Positions 1 to 7,887 of a stretch of 64,000 nucleotides of DNA are shown here, piece after piece. The notes under the pieces were generated by a model. That model was given only the letters and a program-made list of their open reading frames with translations, searched no databases and was not told where the DNA came from. This stretch comes from Burkholderiaceae bacterium (GTDB lineage Bacteria > Pseudomonadota > Gammaproteobacteria > Burkholderiales > Burkholderiaceae_C), in assembly GCA_024235915.1 (NCBI GenBank), contig JACKLO010000024.1, positions 1 to 64,000 on the forward strand, in the 5' to 3' direction. Each line of letters opens with the position of its first letter. Position 1 is the stretch's first letter. Made by a program: the position numbers and the translations under genes.

Positions 1-469
1 CACAGGCCAGCAACGTGGCAAAACGGCCGGCCACCCCGACGCCGGCCCACTGGGCGCCCGGGTCCAGCAGGTTGTCGAGGTGGGCCGGCGAGCGGCGCCA
101 CATGGCCACCGCCTGCTCACCCGACGCGTGACCGGCCACCAGGTTCTCCACGCACAGCACACTGCCAGCGCGGAGGGCCCGCTGCCGAAAGCCCTCGTGC
201 GACAGGCGACCTTCGCGCGCCATGCGCCGACTGTGGGCGCGGGCGATGGCCGCCAGGCCAGCATCCTCTCGCCAGCGCAGAAGACCCTGGGCGGCGCGAT
301 AGTCGTTGACCGCGCGCAGCAGGTCCTGCTCGCGCGCGACCGCTTCCGCATCCAGCGGCGAAGAAGTGGGCTCGGCGCTCAAGATTGGCGCCGACAGGCC
401 GAAAGCCATCAGGAACCCGATGGCCTTGCCGGCCGAACGGGCTCGCCTTGCCCATGCCACCCACCTCAT
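1..469 (-). CDS. CAP-domain (SCP-like) secreted protein, 3' part missing
   Basis: The gene runs off the left edge; about 156 codons are visible. Translation from the ATG at 469 gives a basic N-terminus (RRAR), a hydrophobic stretch ending in SAPILSAEP, and then a CAP domain. The stretch looks like a signal peptide, so the product is probably periplasmic or secreted. Visible CAP hallmarks are LLRAVNDYRAAQG, the helix with HSRRMAREGRLSHEGF, the VENLVAGHASGEQAV motif and the MWRRSPAHLDNLLDP block followed by WAGVGVAG. Bacterial CAP proteins have various or unknown roles and no reaction can be assigned. A GTG three codons later (460) is an alternative start. Its 5' end overlaps the divergent neighbour by 16 bases. 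The remaining C-terminus cannot be judged. Confidence 0.85.
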   Translation of the reverse strand, partial: MRWVAWARRARSAGKAIGFLMAFGLSAPILSAEPTSSPLDAEAVAREQDLLRAVNDYRAAQGLLRWREDAGLAAIARAHSRRMAREGRLSHEGFRQRALRAGSVLCVENLVAGHASGEQAVAMWRRSPAHLDNLLDPGAQWAGVGVAGRFATLLAC

Positions 470-1521
470 CCCGTCCACCCTGCCCCGCCTGCAGCCGGCC
501 GCTGCGGCGGGAGCGTCGGCGCTGGTTCGAACGTGCACTGCCGGCCATGCGACGCTACCGGTGTGCCGCGGCAGGCTGTGGCTGGAAGGGGTTGCTGGAT
601 GCGCCCCGGCCTGCGGCATGGGCCCTGTCCCTGCCGAGGCGGACGCTGCTGGTGGCGCTGATGGGCGCCATGACGCTGGCCGCAGCGGCGGCGGCCGGCT
701 GGTGGCTGCGCCAACCCGCCAAGGACGAGCGGGTGATGGTCGGCCGCCACGTGGTCAACCGCGGCACCCACCTTGAAGGTGATCAACTGCCCACGGCGCA
801 CCCGCTGCGCCTGGAACTGCCCGCCGCCCTGCTGGACGGCGAGCCTGAAGGATTTGCAGAGACGCCCGAGGCTCGCCTGCATGCCCGCCGCCATTGCGCC
901 TGGGGCCTGCCGGGCCGCAACCCCTACCGCGGTTCGGCCGTCCAAGCGCTGCAAACCGCCCAGCTGTCGCCCACCGTGGTCAAGGCCATCGCCGCCGACA
1001 TCCAGGCCGGCCGCAAGGTGGACCGCGTGACCGTCCGCAACGACGGCATCGTGGCCGAGAAGAGCGGGCGCGTCTTCGACCCTCGCCGCGTGGCCATGAC
1101 CTACGGCATGACGATGTGCGTCGACACGCGGGTGAACTTCAAGCCCGGCCACACCGAAGGTGCCGATCTCTACGAGGCCATGGACGAGGACGGCCGCATC
1201 TACGCGGTGATGGTGCCCGACGTCTGTGGCAACGTGTCGGTGCTCGGCCAGCGATTCGTCAAGAACACCCCCGAGGCCGCTGCCGCCGCCACCGGCGGGG
1301 ACCCGCGTCCGTGGCTGCGCCTGCCACCGGAACTGCGTCCGCGAATGCTGCCGGACAAGCTGCGCTACACCGACTACCGCGACCCCAAGGACGGCGGACA
1401 GGACGGCGGTGGCGGTGACGGCGAACTGCCCGAACCCGGCAGCCTGCTGCTGGCCGCCCTGGCGCTGGCCGCCGCCGCCGGCACTTCGCTGCGCGCCGTA
1501 CGGCGCCGCGGCAGCCGCTGA
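454..1521 (+). CDS. Zinc-ribbon, membrane-anchored PEP-CTERM protein
   Basis: The predicted protein has 355 residues. Residues about 10-45 form a likely zinc ribbon (CPAC, then CAAAGCGW). A hydrophobic segment follows at about 65-85 (LLVALMGAMTLAAAAAAGWW), then an extracytoplasmic domain with paired cysteines (HCAWGLPGRNPY, MTMCVDTRV, VPDVCGNV). The C-terminus (ELPEPGS, hydrophobic stretch, RRRGSR) is a classic PEP-CTERM exosortase signal. The middle resembles PEP-CTERM proteins sometimes annotated as the MHFG family, with YGMT near the expected position; that comparison is from memory. The ATG at 454 was chosen because only it keeps the CPAC half of the ribbon. Starts at 547 or 661 would leave a signal-anchor form. 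Function is unknown; location is probably the envelope or exopolysaccharide layer. It ends 2 bases from the convergent uvrB stop. Confidence 0.75.
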   Translation: MPPTSSRPPCPACSRPLRRERRRWFERALPAMRRYRCAAAGCGWKGLLDAPRPAAWALSLPRRTLLVALMGAMTLAAAAAAGWWLRQPAKDERVMVGRHVVNRGTHLEGDQLPTAHPLRLELPAALLDGEPEGFAETPEARLHARRHCAWGLPGRNPYRGSAVQALQTAQLSPTVVKAIAADIQAGRKVDRVTVRNDGIVAEKSGRVFDPRRVAMTYGMTMCVDTRVNFKPGHTEGADLYEAMDEDGRIYAVMVPDVCGNVSVLGQRFVKNTPEAAAAATGGDPRPWLRLPPELRPRMLPDKLRYTDYRDPKDGGQDGGGGDGELPEPGSLLLAALALAAAAGTSLRAVRRRGSR

Positions 1522-1523
1522 GT

Positions 1524-3668
1524 TCACTTCTTCCCGGCTCCGCCCGCGGCCGCCAGCGGCACGACGTTGCTGTCGTGCCCGTCGGCGCCAAAGGCCTGCT
1601 CGCGCAGCAGCGCCAACTGATCGCGGATGCGGGCAGCCTTCTCGAACTCGAGGTTGCGGGCGAACTCCAGCATCTGCTTCTCCAGCGCCTTGATGCGCTT
1701 GCCCAGGTCCTTCTCCGACAGCGCCTCCATCTCGGCCTGCGCCTTCACGCGAGCGCTTTCGTCCTTGGCCGCCTTGTCCGACACCACACCGTCGATGAGG
1801 TCGCGCACCTTCTTGTTCAGCGCCTTGGGCACGATGCCATGTTCGGCATTGAAGGCGATCTGCTTGGCGCGTCGCCGCTCGGTCTCGTCGATGGCGCGTC
1901 GCATCGAGTCGGTGATGCGATCGGCATAGAGGATGGCCTTGCCGCGCAGATTTCGCGCCGCGCGGCCGATGGTCTGGATCAGGCTGCGTTCGGCGCGCAG
2001 AAAGCCCTCCTTGTCGGCGTCCAGGATGGCCACCAGGCTCACCTCCGGCAGGTCCAGGCCCTCGCGCAACAGGTTGATCCCCACCAGCACGTCGAACGTG
2101 CCCAGTCGCAGGTCGCGCAGGATCTCCACCCGCTCCACGGTGTCGACGTCGCTGTGCAGGTAGCGCACCTTGACGCCGTTCTCGGTCAGGTAGTCGGTCA
2201 GCTGCTCGGCCATGCGCTTGGTCAGCGTGGTGATCAGAACGCGCTCATCGCGCTCCACCCGGTCGCGGATCTCCTGCAGCACATCGTCCACCTGGCGGCC
2301 GGCTGGGCGCACCTCCACTTCCGGGTCGATCAGGCCGGTCGGCCGCACCACCTGCTCCACCACCTGGCCGGCATGGGTTTTCTCGTAGTCGGCCGGCGTG
2401 GCGCTGACGAAGACCACCTGGCGCATCTTGCGTTCGAACTCCTCGAACTTCAGCGGCCGGTTGTCCATGGCACTGGGCAGGCGGAAGCCGAACTCCACCA
2501 GCGTCTGCTTGCGGGCGCGGTCGCCGTTGTACATGCCGCCGAACTGGCCGATCAGCACGTGGCTCTCGTCCATGAACATCAGCGCGTCACCCGGGAGGTA
2601 GTCCACCAACGTCGGCGGTGGCTCGCCGGGCGCGGCGCCGCTGAGGTGGCGGCTGTAGTTCTCGATGCCCTTGCAGTGGCCCACCTCCTGCAGCATCTCG
2701 AGGTCGAAGCGCGTGCGCTGCTCCAGGCGCTGCGCCTCTACCAGCTTGCCTTCCTTGACGAAGAAATCCAGCCGCTCGCGCAGCTCGGCCTTGATGGTGT
2801 CGATGGCCGCGAGCACGCGGTCGCGCGGCGTCACGTAGTGGCTGCTGGGGTAGACCGTGAAACGTGGGATCTTCTGCCGCACGCGGCCGGTCAGCGGGTC
2901 GAGCAGCTGCAGGCTCTCGACCTCGTCGTCGAAGAGTTCGATGCGCACCGCCAGCTCGCTGTGCTCCGCCGGGAAGACGTCGATCACGTCGCCGCGCACG
3001 CGGAAGCTGCCGCGCGAGAAGTCGGTCTCGTTGCGGCTGTACTGCATGCGGATCAGGTGGGCGATGACGTCGCGCTGGCCCAGCTTGTCGCCCACGCGCA
3101 GGGTCATCACCATGCGGTGGTAGTCGGCCGGGTTGCCGATGCCGTAGATCGCGCTGACGCTGGCCACGATGACCACGTCGCGCCGCTCCAGCAGGCTCTT
3201 GGTGGCACTCAGCCGCATCTGCTCGATGTGCTCGTTGATCGCGCTGTCCTTCTCGATGAACAGGTCGCGCTGCGGCACGTAGGCTTCGGGCTGGTAGTAG
3301 TCGTAGTAGCTGACGAAGTACTCCACGGCGTTCTTGGGGAAGAACTCGCGGAACTCGCTGTAGAGCTGCGCCGCCAGCGTCTTGTTGGGGGCGAAGACGA
3401 TCGCCGGCCTGCCCAGGCGCGCGATCGTGTTGGCCATCGTGTAGGTCTTGCCCGATCCGGTCACACCCAGCAGCGTCTGGTAGGTCAGGCCGTCCTTCAC
3501 ACCTTCGACCAGCTGCGCGATGGCCGTTGGCTGGTCGCCGGCGGGCGGATACGGCTGGAACAGCTGGAACGGTGAGTCGGGAAAGGACACGAAGCCGCCG
3601 GCCCCATCCGCGTGGGTCTCGGGGTTGGTCGATGCAGGGACTTCAACAAGCGCGGCAGGATCGGGCAT
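1524..3668 (-). CDS. uvrB: Excinuclease ABC subunit B
   Basis: UvrB is the damage-verification helicase-like subunit of UvrABC nucleotide excision repair; it takes damaged DNA from UvrA and recruits UvrC. The 714-residue product has the Walker A motif (LGVTGSGKT), the YYDYYQPEAYVP beta-hairpin region, a DESH box (FMDESHV), helicase motif VI (QTIGRAARN) and the C-terminal UVR motif that contacts UvrC (KQMLEFARNLEFEKAARIRD). Length fits the family. The ATG at 3668 (MPDPAALVEV) is preceded by AGGTGG; the open frame continues upstream to 4298 but that part is the antisense of the aminotransferase. No clear LexA box was seen in the 78-base divergent gap. Confidence 0.97.
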   Translation of the reverse strand: MPDPAALVEVPASTNPETHADGAGGFVSFPDSPFQLFQPYPPAGDQPTAIAQLVEGVKDGLTYQTLLGVTGSGKTYTMANTIARLGRPAIVFAPNKTLAAQLYSEFREFFPKNAVEYFVSYYDYYQPEAYVPQRDLFIEKDSAINEHIEQMRLSATKSLLERRDVVIVASVSAIYGIGNPADYHRMVMTLRVGDKLGQRDVIAHLIRMQYSRNETDFSRGSFRVRGDVIDVFPAEHSELAVRIELFDDEVESLQLLDPLTGRVRQKIPRFTVYPSSHYVTPRDRVLAAIDTIKAELRERLDFFVKEGKLVEAQRLEQRTRFDLEMLQEVGHCKGIENYSRHLSGAAPGEPPPTLVDYLPGDALMFMDESHVLIGQFGGMYNGDRARKQTLVEFGFRLPSAMDNRPLKFEEFERKMRQVVFVSATPADYEKTHAGQVVEQVVRPTGLIDPEVEVRPAGRQVDDVLQEIRDRVERDERVLITTLTKRMAEQLTDYLTENGVKVRYLHSDVDTVERVEILRDLRLGTFDVLVGINLLREGLDLPEVSLVAILDADKEGFLRAERSLIQTIGRAARNLRGKAILYADRITDSMRRAIDETERRRAKQIAFNAEHGIVPKALNKKVRDLIDGVVSDKAAKDESARVKAQAEMEALSEKDLGKRIKALEKQMLEFARNLEFEKAARIRDQLALLREQAFGADGHDSNVVPLAAAGGAGKK

Positions 3669-3746
3669 GGGCCACCTAAAATCGCGGGGCAACCCGCTAG
3701 GGTAGCGCAAGCCCCGCCCCCACGCCCACCTGTCCAGAGACCCCCC

Positions 3747-4943
3747 ATGTCCCTCCTGTCCGCCGTCGAGATGGCCCCCCGCGACCCGATCCTGGGCCTC
3801 AACGAGCAGTTCGCCGCCGACCCCAACCCGGCCAAGGTCAACCTCGGCGTCGGGGTGTACTTCGACGAAGAAGGCAAGCTGCCGCTGCTGAAGTGCGTGC
3901 AAGCAGCCCAGCAGCAGCTGCTGGAAACGCCCAAGCCGCGCGGCTACCTGCCCATCGACGGCATGGCTGCCTACGACCAGGCCGTGCAGACCCTGGCCTT
4001 CGGCGCCAACAGCGAGGCCGTGAAGGCCGGCCGCGTGGCCACCGTGCAGGCCCTTGGCGGCACCGGCGGCCTGAAGATCGGCGCCGACTTCCTCAAGCGC
4101 CTGAACTCGTCGGCCACCGTGCTGATCAGCGACCCGAGCTGGGAGAACCACCGCGCGCTGTTCCAGAATGCCGGCTTCACCGTCGACACCTACCCCTACT
4201 ACGACGCCGCCACCCGCGGCGTGCGCTTCGACGCCATGCTGCAGGCGCTGGGCGCCGCACCGGCCGGCACGGTGGTCGTGCTGCACGCCTGCTGCCACAA
4301 CCCCACCGGCTGCGACATCACGCCGGCGCAGTGGGCGCAGGTGGTGGAGGTGGTGAAGGCCCGCGGCCTAGTCGCCTTCCTGGACATGGCCTACCAGGGC
4401 TTCGGCGAAGGCATCGCCGAGGACGGCGCCGTCGTCCAGCAGTTCCTGGCAGCCGGCCTGGACTTCTTCGTCTCCACCTCGTTCTCCAAGAGCTTCTCGC
4501 TCTACGGCGAGCGCGTGGGCGCGCTCAGCGTGGTCTGCGCCAGCAAGGACGAAGCCACCCGGGTGCTGTCGCAGCTGAAGATCGTGATCCGCACCAACTA
4601 CTCCAACCCGCCCACCTTCGGCGCCCAGGTGGTGGCCACGGTGCTGAACACGCCGGCACTGCGCGCGATGTGGGAAGAGGAACTGGCCGGCATGCGCGAG
4701 CGCATCAAGGCCATGCGCGTGGCCCTCGTGGCCAAGCTGCAGGCTGCCGGCGTGACTCAGGACCTGGGCTACATCACCGCCCAGAAGGGCATGTTCAGCT
4801 ACTCAGGCCTGAGCAAGGCGCAGATGGAGCGCCTGCGCGGCGAGTTCGGTGTCTACGGTGTGGACTCCGGCCGCATCTGCGTGGCCGCCATCAACGGCCG
4901 CAACATCGACGCCGTGGTCAAGGGCATCGTCAGCGTGATGTAA
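3747..4943 (+). CDS. tyrB: Aspartate/aromatic amino acid aminotransferase (class I)
   Basis: This is a PLP enzyme transferring amino groups between aspartate or aromatic amino acids and 2-oxoglutarate. The product is 398 residues, normal for the AspC/TyrB family. The Schiff-base lysine is K248 in STSFSKSFSLYGERVG; HNPTG (about 184-188) and the cofactor aspartate D213 in FLDMAYQGF are present. The ATG at 3747 (MSLLSAVEMAPRDPILGL) matches the usual N-terminus of the family; the longer open frame into uvrB's 5' region is not needed. The choice between aspC and tyrB cannot be made from sequence alone. The gene diverges from uvrB and ends in two hairpins. Confidence 0.93.
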   Translation: MSLLSAVEMAPRDPILGLNEQFAADPNPAKVNLGVGVYFDEEGKLPLLKCVQAAQQQLLETPKPRGYLPIDGMAAYDQAVQTLAFGANSEAVKAGRVATVQALGGTGGLKIGADFLKRLNSSATVLISDPSWENHRALFQNAGFTVDTYPYYDAATRGVRFDAMLQALGAAPAGTVVVLHACCHNPTGCDITPAQWAQVVEVVKARGLVAFLDMAYQGFGEGIAEDGAVVQQFLAAGLDFFVSTSFSKSFSLYGERVGALSVVCASKDEATRVLSQLKIVIRTNYSNPPTFGAQVVATVLNTPALRAMWEEELAGMRERIKAMRVALVAKLQAAGVTQDLGYITAQKGMFSYSGLSKAQMERLRGEFGVYGVDSGRICVAAINGRNIDAVVKGIVSVM

Positions 4944-4945
4944 GA

Positions 4946-5006
4946 CCTGTCGCCCGCGCGACAGGCCCGACCCCAGAAAACCCGGCTTGCCCGGGTTTTC
5001 GGCCTT
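4946..5006 (+). terminator. Tandem hairpins, second one an intrinsic terminator
   Basis: Directly after the aminotransferase stop there is a perfect 8-bp stem, CCTGTCGC (4946-4953) with GCGACAGG (4958-4965). A second hairpin follows, GAAAACCCGG (4976-4985) with CCGGGTTTTC (4991-5000) and a 5-base loop. Its 3' arm supplies a T run and is followed by CTTTT. The second looks like a rho-independent terminator; its AAAA/TTTT ends could also work on the other strand. Confidence 0.85.
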
Positions 5007-5023
5007 TTAGAGCCGCTTGTCTG

Positions 5024-5067
5024 AAGACAAGATGGGGTGGAAGGACTATATTTGCTGCACTGCAGCA
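5024..5067 (+). promoter_or_regulatory. phaZ promoter with PhaR-type operator
   Basis: AAGACA (5024-5029), a 17-base spacer and TATATT (5047-5052) make a good sigma-70 promoter. Immediately downstream lies the inverted repeat TGCTGC-ACT-GCAGCA (5053-5067). This contains CTGC-N3-GCAG, the core bound by the PHB-responsive repressor PhaR in other bacteria. The repeat covers the expected transcription start, so bound PhaR should block initiation until PHB is present. A separate 7-bp inverted repeat, CTTGTCT-GA-AGACAAG (5016-5031), overlaps the -35 region. Confidence 0.75.
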
Positions 5068-5087
5068 TCATGATGACGGGACCCGGC

Positions 5088-6482
5088 ATGCTCTATCACC
5101 TGTACGAGACGCAGCGCGCCCTGATGGCGCCCTTCTCCGAATTCGCCAGCGCGTCGGCCAAGCTCTACGACCACCCGCTGTCGCCCTTCGCCCACCTGCC
5201 GATGTCGCAGCGCTTCTCCGCGGGTTTCGACCTGCTGCACCGACTGGCGAAGGAGTACGAGAAGCCGCCGTTCGGCATCAGCACCGTCAAGGTCGGCCCG
5301 GGCATCGAGGTGGCGGTGCAGGAGCAGGTGGCCATCCACAAGCCCTTCTGCCGCCTGCTGCGCTTCAAGCGATTCACCGACGACACCACCGCCCTGGCCC
5401 TGATGAAGCGCCAGCCCACGGTGCTGGTGGTGGCGCCGCTGTCCGGCCACCATTCCACGTTGCTGCGCGACACGGTCAAGAGCCTGCTGCACGACCACAA
5501 GGTCTACATCACCGACTGGACCGACGCCCGCATGGTGCCGGTGGAAGACGGCCCGTTCCACCTGGACGACTACGTGGACTACGTGCGCGAGTTCCTGCGT
5601 TTCATCGGCCCCAAGGTGCACGTGATCTCCGTCTGCCAGCCCACGGTGCCGGTGCTGGCCGCGGTGTCGCTGCAGGCCACGGCCGGCGACGTGCTGCCCC
5701 AAACGATGACGATGATGGGCGGCCCGATCGACGCCCGCCGCAGCCCCACCCAGGTCAACGACCTGGCGGTTCAGCGCAGCCACAGCTGGTTCGAGAACAA
5801 CGTGATCTACCGCGTGCCGCAGAACTACCCGGGCGCCGGCCGCCGCGTCTACCCGGGATTCCTGCAGCACACCGGGTTCGTGGCCATGAATCCGGACCGC
5901 CACGCCAGTTCGCACTATGACTACTTCCTGGACCTGATCCGCGGCGACGAGGACAGCATCGACGCGCACCGCAACTTCTACGACGAGTACAACGCCGTGC
6001 TGGACATGCCGGCGGAGTACTACCTGGACACCATCAAGACCGTGTTCCAGGACTTCGCGCTGATGAACGGCACCTGGAAGGTGCACGGCAAGCCGGTGCG
6101 GCCGGAAGACATCACCGGCACGGCGCTGCTGACGGTCGAAGGCGAACTGGACGACATCTCCGGTTCCGGCCAGACCAAGGCGGCGCACGACCTCTGCAGT
6201 GGCATCCCGGCCGAGCGCAGCCTGCACATGGACGTGGCCGGTGCCGGCCACTACGGCATCTTCTCCGGCCGCCGCTGGCGCGAGAAGGTCTACCCGCAGG
6301 TGCGCGAATTCATCGCACGCTTCCACCAGGCCGATGAAGACGACGGGGTGGAAGCCCCGGCGCCCGCCAGCCTGCCCGCAGCGAAGAAGGTCGCGGCGAA
6401 GACCGCTACGGCGAAGAAGTCCGTGGTGAAGAAGGCGGCCGTGAAGGCTCCGCCTCCAAAGAAGGCCCCGAGCCGCCGCTGA
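5088..6482 (+). CDS. phaZ: Intracellular polyhydroxybutyrate depolymerase
   Basis: PhaZ mobilises stored PHB granules. The 464-residue protein matches the Ralstonia PhaZa1 type: N-terminus MLYHLYETQRALMAPF, KEYEKPPFGI, and the active-site cysteine context SVCQPTVPVLAAVSL with C183, the same position as the catalytic cysteine of the Ralstonia enzyme. The C-terminus is AGAGHYGIFSGRRWREKVYP. There is no signal peptide, as expected for granule-associated enzymes. The ATG at 5088 matches the family; ATGs at 5070 and 5073 are alternatives. Unusual: the last ~45 residues are a Lys/Ala/Pro tail (repeats like AAKK and VVKKAAVK) resembling phasin or histone-like tails that bind granules or DNA. The operator upstream predicts control by PhaR. 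Confidence 0.93.
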   Translation: MLYHLYETQRALMAPFSEFASASAKLYDHPLSPFAHLPMSQRFSAGFDLLHRLAKEYEKPPFGISTVKVGPGIEVAVQEQVAIHKPFCRLLRFKRFTDDTTALALMKRQPTVLVVAPLSGHHSTLLRDTVKSLLHDHKVYITDWTDARMVPVEDGPFHLDDYVDYVREFLRFIGPKVHVISVCQPTVPVLAAVSLQATAGDVLPQTMTMMGGPIDARRSPTQVNDLAVQRSHSWFENNVIYRVPQNYPGAGRRVYPGFLQHTGFVAMNPDRHASSHYDYFLDLIRGDEDSIDAHRNFYDEYNAVLDMPAEYYLDTIKTVFQDFALMNGTWKVHGKPVRPEDITGTALLTVEGELDDISGSGQTKAAHDLCSGIPAERSLHMDVAGAGHYGIFSGRRWREKVYPQVREFIARFHQADEDDGVEAPAPASLPAAKKVAAKTATAKKSVVKKAAVKAPPPKKAPSRR

Positions 6483-6499
6483 CGCCCAGGGCGGCGGCC

Positions 6500-6505
6500 G
6501 ATAAT
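6500..6505 (+). promoter_or_regulatory. Candidate -10 box of a near-leaderless rsxB transcript
   Basis: GATAAT sits 6 bases before the GTG start of rsxB, inside GCCGATAATCCGGC. A start site about 7 bases after the box would fall at or beside the start codon, giving an mRNA with no leader. No convincing -35 hexamer is visible. The same GATAATCC block occurs just before dapC and hrpA. Confidence 0.5.
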
Positions 6506-6511
6506 CCGGCG

Positions 6512-7234
6512 GTGCCCGACACCGCTGTTGCCCCCCTCGTCGACCGCCTCGATGCCGTCTTGCCGCAGACGCAGTGCACGCGCTGCGGCTACCCCGATTG
6601 CCGCGGTTACGCCCAGGCCATGGCAGCCGGGGAAGCTGAACTGGATCGCTGCCCACCAGGCGGCGCCGAAGGCGTCGCACGGCTGGCCGCGATCCTCGAC
6701 CGCGCAGCCAAGCCGCTGGACCCGGCATGCGGCACCGAAGGCCCGCGTGCGCTGGCCGTGATCGACGAGGCCTGGTGCATCGGCTGCACGCTGTGCATCA
6801 AGGCCTGCCCGGTGGACTGCATCGTCGGTGCCTCCAAGCGCATGCACACGGTGATCGACGCCCGCTGCACCGGCTGCGAGTTGTGCGTGCCGGTGTGCCC
6901 GGTGGACTGCATCGCCATGGTGCCGGTGACCGGCGAACGCACCGGCTGGGCGGCCTGGCGCGCGGCACAGGCGCAGGAGGCCCGCGAGCGTTACGGGTTC
7001 CACCGCTTCCGCGTCGAGCGTGCGGCACGCGAACACGACGAGGCACTGGCGGCCAAGGCCGCCGCCAAGCTGGCCGACCTGCCGGCGCACACCCAGCACA
7101 CCGACCCGGCCGTGATCGAGCGCAAGCGCGCCGTGATCGAAGCCGCGCTGGCCCGCGCCCGCGCCCGGCGGGACGCGGCTGCTGGCACGGCGGCCTCGCC
7201 GAACCCTGACCCGCCAGACGGAGACCGCGGGTGA
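6512..7234 (+). CDS. rsxB: RnfB/RsxB-type ferredoxin, stand-alone
   Basis: This is an iron-sulfur electron carrier of the Rnf/Rsx family (240 residues, GTG start). The N-terminal 4Fe-4S domain has C22, C25, C30 and C47 (QCTRCGYPDC ... RCPPGG). Two ferredoxin clusters follow: CIGCTLCIKACPVDC (89-103) and CTGCELCVPVCPVDC (119-133). The C-terminal third is an Ala/Arg-rich helical extension. Classical RnfB starts with a transmembrane helix; this one does not, so it is predicted soluble. No rnfA, C, D, G or E genes are nearby. It overlaps nth by 4 bases (GTGA), suggesting it may serve the iron-sulfur enzyme Nth or another soluble partner. That role is inference. Confidence 0.88.
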   Translation: MPDTAVAPLVDRLDAVLPQTQCTRCGYPDCRGYAQAMAAGEAELDRCPPGGAEGVARLAAILDRAAKPLDPACGTEGPRALAVIDEAWCIGCTLCIKACPVDCIVGASKRMHTVIDARCTGCELCVPVCPVDCIAMVPVTGERTGWAAWRAAQAQEARERYGFHRFRVERAAREHDEALAAKAAAKLADLPAHTQHTDPAVIERKRAVIEAALARARARRDAAAGTAASPNPDPPDGDRG

Positions 7235-7866
7235 ACACCGCCGACATCGAGTCCTTCTTCGTCACGCTGGCCGCGGCCAACCCGCAGCCGCAGACCGAAC
7301 TGGTCTACACCAACGTCTTCGAGCTGCTGGCGGCCGTGCTGCTGTCGGCCCAGGCCACCGACGTCAGCGTCAACAAGGCCACACGAGCGCTGTTTGCCCG
7401 GGCCCACACGCCGCAACAGATGCTGGCCCTGGGGCTGGATGCCGTCACAGAACACATCCGCACCATCGGCCTGTACCGCACGAAGGCGAAGAACCTGCTG
7501 GAGACCTGCCGCCTCCTGGTCGAGCAGCATGGCGGCCAGGTGCCGCGTTCGCGCGAAGCGCTGCAGGCGCTGCCCGGCGTGGGCCGAAAGACTGCCAACG
7601 TGGTGCTCAACGTGGCCTTCGGCGAGCCCACGATGGCGGTGGACACGCACATCTTCCGCGTCGCCAACCGCACGGGCCTGGCACCGGGCAAGGACGTGCT
7701 GGCCGTGGAACTGGCGCTGGAACGGCGCGTCCCGGCCCGCTACCGTGTCGATTCGCACCACTGGCTGATCCTGCATGGCCGCTACGTCTGCCAGGCGCGT
7801 CGCCCTCAATGCGAGGCCTGCGCCGTGCGGCCCTATTGCGACTTCGGCCGGCACACCGCCGCCTAG
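7231..7866 (+). CDS. nth: Endonuclease III
   Basis: Nth is a bifunctional DNA glycosylase/AP lyase that removes oxidised pyrimidines in base excision repair. The 211-residue product has the helix-hairpin-helix with catalytic lysine K120 (LPGVGRKTANVV), catalytic D138 (MAVDTHIFRV) and the iron-sulfur loop C187, C194, C197, C203 (C-x6-C-x2-C-x5-C). These positions equal those of the E. coli enzyme. The GTG start overlaps the rsxB stop (GTGA), so translation is probably coupled. The length and motifs indicate an intact enzyme. Confidence 0.97.
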   Translation: MNTADIESFFVTLAAANPQPQTELVYTNVFELLAAVLLSAQATDVSVNKATRALFARAHTPQQMLALGLDAVTEHIRTIGLYRTKAKNLLETCRLLVEQHGGQVPRSREALQALPGVGRKTANVVLNVAFGEPTMAVDTHIFRVANRTGLAPGKDVLAVELALERRVPARYRVDSHHWLILHGRYVCQARRPQCEACAVRPYCDFGRHTAA

Positions 7867-7887
7867 AATGAGCCGCCGGAGGGTGAG

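Noticed and set aside
526..534. GGTTCGAAC, similar to a tRNA T-arm
   Set aside because: No acceptor, D-arm or anticodon stem surrounds it; it lies inside the PEP-CTERM gene.
3669..3746. LexA box before uvrB
   Set aside because: CTGGACAGG occurs in the divergent gap but lacks the CTG-N10-CAG spacing, so no SOS control is claimed.
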